A DNA stretch of 64,000 nucleotides from positions 62,001 through 126,000 of the forward strand of contig JAEEVL010000004.1 in assembly GCA_016290875.1 (NCBI GenBank), read 5' to 3'. The notes under the pieces were generated by a model. It was not told the origin of the DNA. It made no database searches and saw only the letters and a program-made list of their open reading frames with translations. Positions within the stretch are counted from its first letter, which is position 1, and every line of letters starts with the position of its first letter. A program made the position numbers and the translations under genes. The stretch comes from Ruminococcus sp. Lineage in GTDB: Bacteria; Bacillota; Clostridia; Oscillospirales; Ruminococcaceae. Shown piece after piece: positions 44,542-53,631 of this stretch.

Positions 44542-44802
44542 ATAATTCTATAAAATACAACTTTTTATATCGTTAAAAATGAGCAATGAAAATGCGTCAA
44601 TCAACTTGATATGAATTAATGTCACTTTACTCCGAAAGTTATTCTGAATCAATAGATCTTTTAAAATGGACTTAGATTGATATGTATTTATAACTGATGA
44701 TATGTGTGTTGCTGTATTATATGAAAATATGCTGAGTAAAAATCTTTGTAGCATTCTATTGCTTATAGTAGTAATTCTTTTTATACGTTATTAAATATGT
44801 TG

Positions 44803-44835
44803 TTAAGTACTTCTTAATAACTTTTGTTTTATAAT
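44803..44835 (+). promoter_or_regulatory. Candidate response-regulator operator and promoter, copy 2
   Basis: TTAAGTACTTCTTAA (44803-44817), 12 bases, TATAAT (44830-44835): same sequence and spacing as the copy at 33554-33586. It points away from the NRPS genes. On the opposite strand ACTTAA, 17 bases, then TATAAA could form a divergent promoter toward the NRPS genes. Confidence 0.65.
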
Positions 44836-44890
44836 ATAGTTGTTGTATGATTCATAACACTCTTGAACGTTTTTTACGTAAACTAACAGT

Positions 44891-45058
44891 ATGAATCTGC
44901 ACAAAAATATTGATAAAGGCATCAATTACTATCTTATAAGCAATCAATTTGAACGCTTTTCCAAGATAGAATACATATTTCAGCCTTTTCACAATTTTTT
45001 CAAAATGAACCGAATAATGTCCGATAGGAGCAGTATCCGCGTTCCTGTCACCTCCTGA
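44891..45058 (+). CDS. Possible 55-aa ORF behind the regulator-type promoter
   Basis: Begins MNLHKNIDKGINYYLIS and ends SSIRVPVTS; no Cys, no leader-like motif, not recognised. It lies about 45 bases downstream of the predicted start of the copy-2 promoter. The ribosome site is poor and the opposite strand is also open here, so coding is doubtful. Confidence 0.2.
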   Translation: MNLHKNIDKGINYYLISNQFERFSKIEYIFQPFHNFFKMNRIMSDRSSIRVPVTS

Positions 45059-45530
45059 CTACACTTTTATAATACTTAAAGCCCGTGAGTATAACTCAAA
45101 AAGATCAGAGAATCTTCTTTCAAAAATTTCTGATCAATTATGGGTAAAAAATAGATAGTATTAAAACAACTGGAAAGAGTGTAGTAGGTTTAAAGGGTGA
45201 GACTGTTTTGTGAATAAAGGTTGATGTATAACTATCTTGGCTTATAATTAAAATACAGGGAGTAGAACAAAAAAAATTATAACTATCCGTTGTTTATTAT
45301 ACCATTCGGAACTTGTTTTGTCAACGAATCACACTAAAAATCTTCACCAAATCTTATATAAATATATTATAGCTTAAATTATGAATTGCCTCACTTAAAT
45401 CTATTTTTGCTATAAATATTGCGTTATAAAGCATTTGTTCAATATCACAAACAAATAATATAACCAACAACCCAAAACGATTCGTATAAGATTTACTATT
45501 CTTTCGCTATCCAATTCTCTCCTATAATCT

Positions 45531-45568
45531 AAAAAAGAGCAGGGCTTTTAAAGCTCTGCTCTTTTTTT
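45531..45568. terminator. Bidirectional terminator after the GGDEF/EAL gene
   Basis: AGAGCAGGGCTTT and AAGCTCTGCTCT (45536-45562) form a strong stem with an A-run before and a T-run after; it ends the minus-strand gene and could stop transcripts coming from the left. Confidence 0.85.
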
Positions 45569-45637
45569 GTCCGTTGATTGTTCAACCAATTCTCTAAACA
45601 CTAATAATTACTTCATGTTAATCTGAATATAAGTGCT

Positions 45638-47877
45638 TCATACAAGTCCTGTCACAAGCTTTTCTGCGTCCTCTGCCGATAACGGTCTTCCCCAAATAAA
45701 GCCCTGTATATAGTCACAGCCGATACTGCGCAGAGCTTCTATCTGTTCTGTGTCCTCGACACCTTCTGAGATAACATCAAGTCCCATAATATGCCCCATT
45801 GATATCATGGCAGCAACATACTGCTTCGAGGATTCATTCACATTTATCTTGTCAATAAATGACTTGTCTATCTTCAAAAGGTCCGCCGGTATCTTACTAA
45901 GGTAGCTAAGCGACGAGTATCCGGTACCGAAATCATCTATTGCAAGCTTTACGCCCATATCGTTGAGTCTGTTTATGCAATCAAGTGCTTTATCAGCAGA
46001 ATCCAGCAGTATAGACTCCGTGATCTCTATCTCCAGCTGCTCGGGAGCGATACCGCTGCTTGCTATCAGATCACATATCTCCTCAACAAAGCCGTTCTTC
46101 ATAATATGCCGTACCGAAGCATTAAGGCTGAGCGTCAGTTTCAGGTCAGTTTTTTTCAGGAGACTGCTGAAAAATCCAACTGCCTTCTTGAATACCATAC
46201 TGTCGACCTTATCGATAAGTCCGACTTTTTCTGCAATAGGTATGAACTCACCCGGCGAAATAAAACTTCCGTCTGCATCTTTCATACGGGCAAGTGCTTC
46301 AAATCCGCGAAGATTGTGCTCCATATCGTACTGTGGCTGAAGATTGAAGTATATCGTGTCATTTTCAAGAGCAGCTCTTATCTTGTTCTCTACCTCAAGA
46401 GTACGCTCATTTTTGAGGATACCGGAGACAAATCTGAGAATATGATCACTGCTTTTAGCTTTCTTTATCTCATTCATCGCCGCACTTGCATATGAAATGA
46501 GGGAGTCAGCTGTTTCGGCATCAGTAGGATATTCAGCATAGCCAAAGCTTGCTGTCACATACAGATCATAGCCGTCAACAGTCATATTTTCGCTGAGTAC
46601 ATCTACGTACTTGCTGATAGTGTACTTCAGGACTTCTTCGGTTGGATATTCCCATATAACAAGCATGAATTCATCGCCGTTTATGCGTGTTATGAATTTG
46701 GATGCAGTTCTGTCTTGGGCATGAGACAGCTCTTTCCAGCGCCTTGATATTTCTTTCAGAACCTGATTGCCTGCATCAAGTCCGAAAGTATCATTAATGC
46801 TTTTGAAATTGTTCAGGTCAATATATACTGCGGCAAACTTCTCTTTGCTCTCAATGAGGTCCGAAATATAATCTGTACAGGCAGAGCGGTTCGGCAAGCC
46901 TGTCAGAGCATCTGTATAGCTCATGTGTCTCAGTCGCTTCATCGCATTATAACGCGCTATATGTGATGAAACAAAGAATGTCGTGAGTTCAAGAGTCTCC
47001 TTGATACGCATTGTGTTATTCGTATCAAAATTAGTTGCCCATATATAGCCGAGAAATTCCGAACCCTGACGAAGAGGAAACAACACCACGCTCACTACTC
47101 CGGCTTCAACAAGAGTTTGGTACCATGGATTATTTATGCGGCTGTAATACTCCATATCAGCCTTATCCTGTATTATAATGCAGTCGCCCTCTTTGCCTAT
47201 CATATTTCTCCAGGAAGCGGCTATTTCATAAAAGTTTGCAAACTCTGTAACTCGCTTGAGTGAACTGTTTTCCTTGAAATCAGTGGCGAGAATAGAGTAG
47301 TTCTCTTCTCTCTCGTTAAGAAGAAGCACCGTACAGCATTCAGCCTTGCATATCTGACGTATCTCAGAGATATAACGCCTTCCATTGCGTCTCTGAGATT
47401 GGTAGCTCTGTGAAGCTTGATACAGGTCTTGAGAACGTCAGTCGAGGTCTGTGCGCTGTGGACAGTATTAAGGATATTATCTGCACTTCTGCTTGGAGTA
47501 GCCGTATATGTGCAGTAATACTTGTTTCCTTCTTCGTATGCCATTGGTATAACATATATATCAAACCACATATCAACAGAATTCAGATGAACATATGTAT
47601 GCACCTCTTCCTTCTGTATCGCAGCACGATAGCACACATCTTCAAAACTGCGGGTTTTCGGGAAATATTTATAGTATAACGAGCTCGGTACAAATGTAGT
47701 CGTTTCGCCGGGTGAAAGCGCTGCTGTACCGTCCTTGATACGGATGTCTATCATATCAATGTATTTCTGATTACAGGCAGCAAGACAAATGTCTCCATAT
47801 CCTCCGTCAGCTGTTTTTTCGACAGATACGATACAAGTCGGAGAAAAAAAGGTATCAACAAATTGCTTCAGATCCAT
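45638..47877 (-). pseudogene. GGDEF/EAL cyclic-di-GMP protein split by a frameshift
   Basis: Two overlapping frames read as one protein of about 745 aa. The upstream frame (47877 to about 47366) gives a PAS-like sensor part starting MDLKQFVDTFFSPTC; the downstream frame gives a GAF-like part, GGDEF and EAL. At 47366-47370 an extra CT (minus strand TCTCTGAG) breaks the frame: removing it joins MEGVIS to EIRQICKAECC. The cyclase motif is NGDEF, so cyclase activity is doubtful. The EAL part keeps FEALAR, the Asn of LSLNASV, EIEITES, IDDFGTGYSS, LKIDKSF, ISEGVED and YIQGF, as in active phosphodiesterases. Could be a true mutation, slippage or a sequencing error. Confidence 0.78.
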
Positions 47878-48080
47878 ATTTACTCCTTTCTGCGGTTATC
47901 AGGTAATTTATCTCCAAAAGCCGCAATGCGCAGCAAGTTAATTTCATAGAACAAGTCTGTTACATAGTATATAATTATACAATTTTATTATATATCTATT
48001 ATCTTTAAAATGCAATAGATAAACTTTTAATACTATTTGTACAAACTATTAAAAGTGATATATGGATGGTCGCCAAACAG

Positions 48081-48109
48081 TTGAAATTAAAAATATTATA
48101 TGATATAAT
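48081..48109 (+). promoter_or_regulatory. Promoter of the Ktr operon
   Basis: TTGAAA (48081-48086), 17-base spacer, TATAAT (48104-48109). The rest of the 47878-48173 gap is AT-rich and shows nothing else I can support. Confidence 0.65.
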
Positions 48110-48173
48110 AAGCAGTGGCACTGTCATACAAGAGTATTCAGCTGCCAAATCGCATGATATTCGGAGAAAATCA

Positions 48174-49508
48174 ATGAAAAAGAATAAAATAAAAAAAGCC
48201 AGTCACAACTCTTTCAGAGTCATAAGTCTCGGCTTCATAATACTGATACTTACCGGAGCCCTTCTGCTCATGCTTCCGATAGCGTCAAAGGGACGTACTG
48301 TCACGCCATTCAAGGATACGCTATTCACAGCCATATCGGCTTCATGCGTTACCGGACTTGTTGTCAAAGATACCGCGACTCACTGGTCATATTTTGGTCA
48401 GGCGATAATACTAACCCTTATTCAGATAGGCGGTATGGGCGTTATCACTATCGGACTGATGTTCACAAGGCTGTCCGGCAAAAAGATAGGATTGGGATTC
48501 CGCGGTATGATGCAGGATTCTATCTCTGCCCCACAGGTCGGCGGTATCTTAAGTCTGACAAAGTTCATTCTGAAGACTACCGCTATCATAGAGCTTACCG
48601 GAGCCGCTCTTCTCTATCCCGTGTTCTGCCGGGATTTCGGCGCAGTTAAGGGCATATGGTACTCGCTGTTCCACTCGGTATCTGCTTTCTGTAACGCCGG
48701 ATTTGACCTTATGGGAGTTCGCGAACCGTTTTCATCAATGACGAGCTACGGCGGGAACATCTACGTAAATATCATTCTGATGCTGCTAATCATAACCGGC
48801 GGTATCGGTTTCCTGACATGGGACGATATAGTCCAGCACAGGCACCATTTCAAAAAATACCGTTTGCAGACAAAAATAGTCCTTACAGCATCGGGGCTGC
48901 TGATACTTCTGCCGGCATTGTTCTTCTTTTTTGCGGAATATTCAAACGAACCTATCAAGGAACGCATACTTCATTCTTTCTTCCAGTCCGTAACTGCACG
49001 AACAGCCGGCTTCAATACAGCTGACCTGTCTGTGATGCGTGAGCCTTCCGCTGCTCTTATGACCGTCCTTATGCTAATCGGCGGCTGTTCCGGTTCAACG
49101 GCAGGCGGTATGAAAACATCTACCGTAGCCGTGCTGTTCCTTGCAGCTCTGAGCGTTTTCCGCCGCAAAAACGACGTAGAATGCTTCAATCGGCGTATCT
49201 CGCCCGACACTCTGCGTACCGCAGGCGCGATACTCTTTATGTACATAACGCTTTCGATGTCAACAGGCGTAGCTATCTGCCTGATAGAATCGCTTCCGCT
49301 AACGAGCTGTATGTTTGAAACTGGCTCGGCTCTCGGAACAGCAGGCGTAACGCTCGGAATCACTACATCACTTTCACTTCCGTCACATATCATACTCATG
49401 GTACTGATGTTTGCAGGCCGTGTCGGCGGTCTTACGCTGATATATGCCGCTTTCGGCTCAAACGCCGAAATATCAAGACTTCCGCAGGAAAAGATAACTG
49501 TCGGTTGA
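48174..49508 (+). CDS. ktrB: KtrB/TrkH-type potassium channel subunit, 444 aa
   Basis: Membrane subunit of a K+ uptake system. The four pore-loop filters are visible: SCVTGLVV, FCNAGFDL, ARTAGFNT and LGTAGVTL, each in an M1-P-M2 repeat, with helices throughout. ATG at 48174 follows CGGAGA and fits the family start; an upstream frame adds 36 non-family residues. It is followed 22 bp later by the gating subunit. Confidence 0.9.
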   Translation: MKKNKIKKASHNSFRVISLGFIILILTGALLLMLPIASKGRTVTPFKDTLFTAISASCVTGLVVKDTATHWSYFGQAIILTLIQIGGMGVITIGLMFTRLSGKKIGLGFRGMMQDSISAPQVGGILSLTKFILKTTAIIELTGAALLYPVFCRDFGAVKGIWYSLFHSVSAFCNAGFDLMGVREPFSSMTSYGGNIYVNIILMLLIITGGIGFLTWDDIVQHRHHFKKYRLQTKIVLTASGLLILLPALFFFFAEYSNEPIKERILHSFFQSVTARTAGFNTADLSVMREPSAALMTVLMLIGGCSGSTAGGMKTSTVAVLFLAALSVFRRKNDVECFNRRISPDTLRTAGAILFMYITLSMSTGVAICLIESLPLTSCMFETGSALGTAGVTLGITTSLSLPSHIILMVLMFAGRVGGLTLIYAAFGSNAEISRLPQEKITVG

Positions 49509-49530
49509 TCGCTAATAAAGGAGAATTATT

Positions 49531-50169
49531 ATGAAATCAGTTTTAATAGTTGGCGCAGGCCAGTTCGGAATACATATCGCTAAACGTATGGCAAATCTCC
49601 GCTGCGAGATAATGGCTGTTGACAGCGAAGAGGAGCGTATCAACGCTATACTCCCCTATGCTACAAACGCTCAGATCGGTGACAGCACAAATGCGGACTT
49701 TATGAGTTCGCTCGGCATTCCGGATTACGATGTATGTATCGTCACGATCAGCGACAGCTTCCAGGATTCACTCGAAACAACAGCTCTCCTCAAAGAGCTC
49801 GGTGCCCGCAAGGTCATTTCACGAGCACAGAACGACGTACAAGAAAAATTCCTGCTTCGCAATGGCGCTGACGAAACAGTATACCCCGAAAAACAGACTG
49901 CCATAAGACTCGCGACCAAAGAAGCCTCTGATGACATTCTCGATGTTTTCCAGCTCGACCGCAACATCAACATCTATGAGGTCCGCGTTCCTAAGGCGTG
50001 GAACAACAGATCTATCGCTGAACTCGACATACGTAAAAAGCACAATCTCAATATCATCGCAGTCCGTGTCGGTGACCAGCTCGTTCTCCCGACACCTGAT
50101 ATGATTCTAAGCACCGATGATGCTATTCTACTTCTCGGCAATATGAAGGATATACAAAAAGCATTCTGA
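49531..50169 (+). CDS. ktrA: KtrA/TrkA-type RCK gating subunit, 212 aa
   Basis: Cytosolic RCK-N domain with VLIVGAGQFGIHIAKRM and VDSEEERINA (NAD/ATP-binding Rossmann fold), followed by RCK-C (about 140-212), which in KtrA binds cyclic-di-AMP. Forms a ring on KtrB. AAAGGAG ribosome site. Confidence 0.92.
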   Translation: MKSVLIVGAGQFGIHIAKRMANLRCEIMAVDSEEERINAILPYATNAQIGDSTNADFMSSLGIPDYDVCIVTISDSFQDSLETTALLKELGARKVISRAQNDVQEKFLLRNGADETVYPEKQTAIRLATKEASDDILDVFQLDRNINIYEVRVPKAWNNRSIAELDIRKKHNLNIIAVRVGDQLVLPTPDMILSTDDAILLLGNMKDIQKAF

Positions 50170-50181
50170 CAGTATAAAATA

Positions 50182-50212
50182 AAGCGCTGCTTTGATAGCA
50201 GCGCTTCTTTTA
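50182..50212. terminator. Bidirectional terminator between ktrA and the acyl-CoA synthetase fusion
   Basis: AAGCGCTGC (50182-50190), loop TTTGATA, GCAGCGCTT (50198-50206), then CTTTTATT; the minus strand also has a T-rich tail. The two flanking genes converge on it. Confidence 0.85.
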
Positions 50213-50226
50213 TTATCATCAGTTTA

Positions 50227-52575
50227 TTACTGATACTTTGCCTTGTCCATCTCACGGATAGCAGCACGGCGGATCTTGCCGCTGCCGACTGTCTTGGGAA
50301 GCTCAGGAACGAACTCAACGACACGGGGGTACTTGTAAGGAGCAGTACGATTCTTTACATATTCCTTTATCTCCTTGACAAGCTCTTCGGAACCTTCTGT
50401 TCCCTTTGTCAGAACGATAGTAGCCTTTACTACCTGTCCGCGAATCTCATCCGGTACGCCGGTTACAGCACATTCAAGCACATAAGGAAGTTCCATAAGT
50501 ACGCTCTCGATCTCGAACGGTCCGATACGGTAGCCTGAGGACTTGATAACATCATCCACTCTGCCGACATACCAGAAGTAACCGTCTTCGTCTACCCATG
50601 CAGTATCGCCTGTATGGTAGTAGCCGTCACGCCATGTCTCAGCTGTGTTCTCCTCATCGCCGTAGTAGCATAGTGCAAGTCCGGGAACACCGTATCCGGG
50701 AGCATTGCTGTCTTTGAGCTTTACGCAGATCTCACCGGTCTCACCGACACCTGCGGGAGTGCCGTCAGGGAGAAGAACCTGTACATCATACTGAGGATTG
50801 GGTTTGCCCATGCTTCCGGGCTTAGGCTCCATGCCAACAACGTTTGCGATAGTAAGAGTTGTCTCAGTCTGACCGAAACCTTCCATGAGCTTAATACCGG
50901 TTGCCTTATAGAACTGGTGGAATACCTCGGGATTGAGAGCCTCACCTGCGATGCAGGCATATTTCAGTGATGAAAGGTCATACTTTGAAAGGTCTTCCTT
51001 GATGAAGAAACGGTACATTGTAGGAGGTGCGCAGAATGAAGTGATATTGTACTTCTTGAACATCGGGAGGATATCGTCTGCGTGGAAGCGATCGAAGTCG
51101 TATACGAATACTGCTGCTTCATTCATCCACTGACCGTAGAGCTTACCCCAGAGAGCTTTTCCCCAACCGGTGTCAGAAATTGTGAAGTGCAGACCGTTCG
51201 GATCAGCGTTCTGCCAGTAACGTGCAGTTACATAGTGACCGAGCGGATACTGATAGCTGTGGAGAACGAGCTTAGGATTGCCTGATGTACCTGAGCTGAA
51301 GAAGATAAGCATAGGATCTGTACCACAGGGAGTATCAGCAGTACGCTCAAAGTGTGTGCTGTATGCGGGAAGTTCCTCGTTGAAGTCGTGCCACCCTTCA
51401 CGCTGACCGTTCACGATGATCTTTGTCTTCAGCGAAGGAGATACAGCACAAGCCTTGTCTACTTCCTCTGTGATCTCGCCGTCGGCAGAACAAACTATCG
51501 CCGATACTTCAGCTGAATTGAAACGATACTCAAAATCATGCTCCTTGAGCATATTTGATGCAGGAATAACAAGAGCACCGATGCGGTGGAGTGCGATTAT
51601 CGAGAACCAGAACTGATAGTGGCGCTTCAGGACGAGCATTACGCGGTCGCCCTTCTTGATACCGAGCGACTTAAAATAATTTGCTGTCTGACATGAATAG
51701 CGCTTTATGTCCTTGAATGTGAAAGTACGCTCGTTATGGTTTACATCAACATATATCATAGCTGTCTTGTCAGGACATTTCTCAGCCATTGCATCAACAA
51801 TATCGTATGCAAAGTTGAACTTGTCCTGATTTTCAAAATGTACGCCGCTGAGCACACCCTCTTCATTTGTTTCGCAGGAAACGAACTTATCTGCAACAGG
51901 GTGAAGAAGACCAGCCTTGTCAACATTTGTGAGGTGATGCTCTGCGATGTGCTCCTTATACTCAGCCATGCCGGTTGTACCGCGCGGAGCCATAACGAAA
52001 GCATAGATCTCACAGTCCTCGCCGCCGAGAGCAACTTCATCATGAGGCATGGAACTGTCATAGTAGATACAGTCGCCTTCGTGAAGTATCTCTGTGTGTG
52101 AACCGACTGTCATACGGAGAGTACCCTTGATAACGATATCCATCTCCTGACCTGCGTGGCTCGACATATGGAGCGGTTCGGAAAGAGCTTCCTCAGAGTA
52201 AGGGATAACTACGTGGAAAGGCTCAACTGTCTTGTTCTTGAATCTTGAAGCAAGGCGATTGTATGCGAAACCCTTTCTGCGGACGATCGGTACTCCCTCG
52301 CCCTTTCTTGTGATAGTATAGCCGCTGAGCTCAGGGCTGCTTCCTTCCATGAGGTCTGTTATTTCAACATTGAATTTATTTGCACACTTGTATATAAAGG
52401 TAAAGCTGAAATCCAGTTCGCCGGACTCAAACTTCTTGTATTCGTCTACTGAATAGCCTGTGACTGCAGCCATTTCTTCAACAGATATGGCGAGATCTTC
52501 ACGCAGACGTGAAATTCGCTCTGCGACCTCTCTGATTCGCTCGTCTGCATTCTGCAAATTCAAATTTCCGCTCAT
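50227..52575 (-). CDS. HTH-cupin-acyl-CoA synthetase fusion, 782 aa
   Basis: Three parts in one chain. Residues about 15-75 are an XRE-type helix-turn-helix (ISVEEMAAVTGYSVDEYKKFESGE). Residues about 105-195 are a cupin (SSHAGQEMDIVIKGTLR, DCIYYDSSMPHDEVA). From about 245 to 780 is an AMP-forming acyl-CoA synthetase with FFSSGTSGNPKLVLHS, EGFGQTETTLT, YHTGDTAWVDEDGYFWYVGRVDDVIKSSGYRIG (in pieces) and the Lys motif GSGKIRRAAI. The acid is unknown; the synthetase half resembles medium/branched-chain acid types. Transcription is under T-box control, so the enzyme is tied to an amino acid supply. The regulator-like front may sense acid or CoA ester, or only remain as a fold. Confidence 0.88.
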   Translation of the reverse strand: MSGNLNLQNADERIREVAERISRLREDLAISVEEMAAVTGYSVDEYKKFESGELDFSFTFIYKCANKFNVEITDLMEGSSPELSGYTITRKGEGVPIVRRKGFAYNRLASRFKNKTVEPFHVVIPYSEEALSEPLHMSSHAGQEMDIVIKGTLRMTVGSHTEILHEGDCIYYDSSMPHDEVALGGEDCEIYAFVMAPRGTTGMAEYKEHIAEHHLTNVDKAGLLHPVADKFVSCETNEEGVLSGVHFENQDKFNFAYDIVDAMAEKCPDKTAMIYVDVNHNERTFTFKDIKRYSCQTANYFKSLGIKKGDRVMLVLKRHYQFWFSIIALHRIGALVIPASNMLKEHDFEYRFNSAEVSAIVCSADGEITEEVDKACAVSPSLKTKIIVNGQREGWHDFNEELPAYSTHFERTADTPCGTDPMLIFFSSGTSGNPKLVLHSYQYPLGHYVTARYWQNADPNGLHFTISDTGWGKALWGKLYGQWMNEAAVFVYDFDRFHADDILPMFKKYNITSFCAPPTMYRFFIKEDLSKYDLSSLKYACIAGEALNPEVFHQFYKATGIKLMEGFGQTETTLTIANVVGMEPKPGSMGKPNPQYDVQVLLPDGTPAGVGETGEICVKLKDSNAPGYGVPGLALCYYGDEENTAETWRDGYYHTGDTAWVDEDGYFWYVGRVDDVIKSSGYRIGPFEIESVLMELPYVLECAVTGVPDEIRGQVVKATIVLTKGTEGSEELVKEIKEYVKNRTAPYKYPRVVEFVPELPKTVGSGKIRRAAIREMDKAKYQ

Positions 52576-52596
52576 AACAATCGCTCCTTATCATAA

Positions 52597-52872
52597 AAAT
52601 AAAAAACTCGTCTCAAAGAACTTATCTTTGAGACGAGTATCAAATACTTGATTACCCGCGGTACCACTCAAATTGTGCCGCTATTGCGTAACACCACTTC
52701 AGGTTCCGACAAACCCTATTCATTGACGCAGAATCACGGGAACGCTTACTGACGAATTTCAGCATTCCAGCTCAGAAGGGATACATAGTATTGCTTGACA
52801 CCGGCTCACACCTGCCGCCGGCTCTCTGAAGACATTGGCAACCCTACACTTGGCTTCCTCATAGCTTATGTT
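52597..52872 (-). ncRNA. T-box leader with intrinsic terminator
   Basis: Minus-strand T-box sequence GTGGTACCGCGG (52667-52656), Stem I with AGAGAG bulge and GGTGTGA loop, and a terminator ACTCGTCTCAAAG/CTTTGAGACGAGT (52638-52606) followed by TTTTTTATTTTT. I fold the base of Stem I as AGCT-ATGAG-GAAG against CTTC-TG-AGCT; the codon side of the specifier loop then reads TGTATCC, making ATC (Ile) the best specifier candidate and TCC (Ser) the alternative. The T-box itself is certain; the amino acid is not. Confidence 0.9.
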
Positions 52873-52876
52873 TTGG

Positions 52877-52905
52877 ATTATATCACATTAAAACCCATTT
52901 GTCAA
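52877..52905 (-). promoter_or_regulatory. Promoter of the T-box unit
   Basis: On the minus strand TTGACA (52905-52900), 17-base spacer, TATAAT (52882-52877): full consensus. Confidence 0.85.
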
Positions 52906-53075
52906 CCCCTTTTTCAAAATTTTCTGAGTTAATTATTTGATATGTCACCAATCGCATAAGGAAAAAGAAGAAACTATCGCACAGCCTCAAACCACTGATA
53001 TTTCGGTTTATTGAACATTTTGAGTTTTAAATCAACTTTGTTTTTATACAAAAAACAGAATGGCAGAAAAAATCA

Positions 53076-53104
53076 TTGACAAAGAAAATGGATGTGTATA
53101 TAAT
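53076..53104 (+). promoter_or_regulatory. Promoter of the zinc acquisition operon
   Basis: TTGACA (53076-53081), 17-base spacer, TATAAT (53099-53104): full consensus, directly followed by a Fur/Zur-type box. Confidence 0.85.
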
Positions 53105-53112
53105 AAGAAACT

Positions 53113-53131
53113 GAAAATAATTATCATTTTC
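53113..53131 (+). promoter_or_regulatory. Fur/Zur-type operator
   Basis: GAAAATAATTATCATTTTC is a near-perfect 19-bp palindrome of the Fur-family type, 8 bases after the -10 box and over the start point. The zinc genes that follow favour Zur over Fur. Confidence 0.75.
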
Positions 53132-53163
53132 GTTTTAAATCAAGAAAAGTGAGGTGAGCGGAT

Positions 53164-53466
53164 ATGTCAAAAAACAGAAGCAGAGTTCTTTCATGGATAG
53201 TTCTTATCGTTTTTAGTTTTGTTATATTCAGCTCATCTTTATTCATCATAGCACACGCCGGTCACGACTGTACAGGTGACGATTGCTCTGTCTGCATGGA
53301 GCTCTCTGAATGCCACAAGACTCTTAACTCATTTGCTGCACCTGCCGGCGGTATGTTACAGCTCGCTCTCGTTCTTATCATTGCAGCTGTTATCACAAAA
53401 ACGCTCATAAAGCCGTGCTATGACCATATAACTCTTATATCTTTGAAGGTTGAACTTCTCAATTGA
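53164..53466 (+). CDS. Small membrane protein with His/Cys metal-like motif, 100 aa
   Basis: Two membrane helices (about 10-30 and 62-82) with a loop HAGHDCTGDDCSVCMELSEC containing two His and four Cys, a plausible metal-binding site outside the membrane. First gene after the Fur/Zur box, behind GAGGTGAGC. Not a family I can name; a zinc-related accessory role is inferred from the motif and operon. Confidence 0.6.
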   Translation: MSKNRSRVLSWIVLIVFSFVIFSSSLFIIAHAGHDCTGDDCSVCMELSECHKTLNSFAAPAGGMLQLALVLIIAAVITKTLIKPCYDHITLISLKVELLN

Positions 53467-53488
53467 ATATTGACTGCATTTCCATTAG

Positions 53489-53585
53489 GGCGTATTCTGC
53501 CTGAGTGTCGTCAGGCTCACTATGCCATTTTGCATGGGACCAAGGTGTATTGTTAAGAGCTTTTGCGCCTTTATGACGGTACACC
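53489..53585 (+). other. Possible structured leader before znuA
   Basis: GGCGTA (53489-53494) pairs with TATGCC (53521-53526) around an inner stem CCTGA-GTGTCG-TCAGG; CCAT-TTTGC-ATGG follows, and GGTGTA (53544-53549) pairs with TACACC (53580-53585). It fills most of the 165-bp gap between the small membrane protein and the binding protein. It matches no riboswitch class I know. Confidence 0.4.
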
Positions 53586-53631
53586 GCGATTCGTTATGCT
53601 CTCAATATTTGATCTGGAGGTTCAATTTTTT

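Larger units (their letters stand above)
44542..45530. other. AT-rich intergenic region without a convincing gene
   Basis: About 1 kb of AT-rich sequence. It contains a regulator-type promoter facing right (44803-44835), a 55-codon plus-strand ORF (44891-45058) lacking a good ribosome site, and a minus-strand frame of similar size lying opposite it that follows AGGAGGTGAC (about 45056-45047) but has no standard start codon. A further TTGATG-16-TATAAT pair near 45221-45248 leads to no ORF. A 68-codon minus frame at 44548-44754 lacks a ribosome site. The region may hold an RNA, a short peptide gene or a decayed gene. Confidence 0.5.

Noticed and set aside
44548..44754. 68-codon minus-strand frame upstream of the NRPS genes
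   Set aside because: No ribosome site and AT-rich low-complexity content; more likely leader or spacer.
53113..53131. Iron (Fur) control of the 53-59 kb operon
   Set aside because: The box fits the Fur family generally, but every recognisable gene points to zinc, so Zur is preferred.
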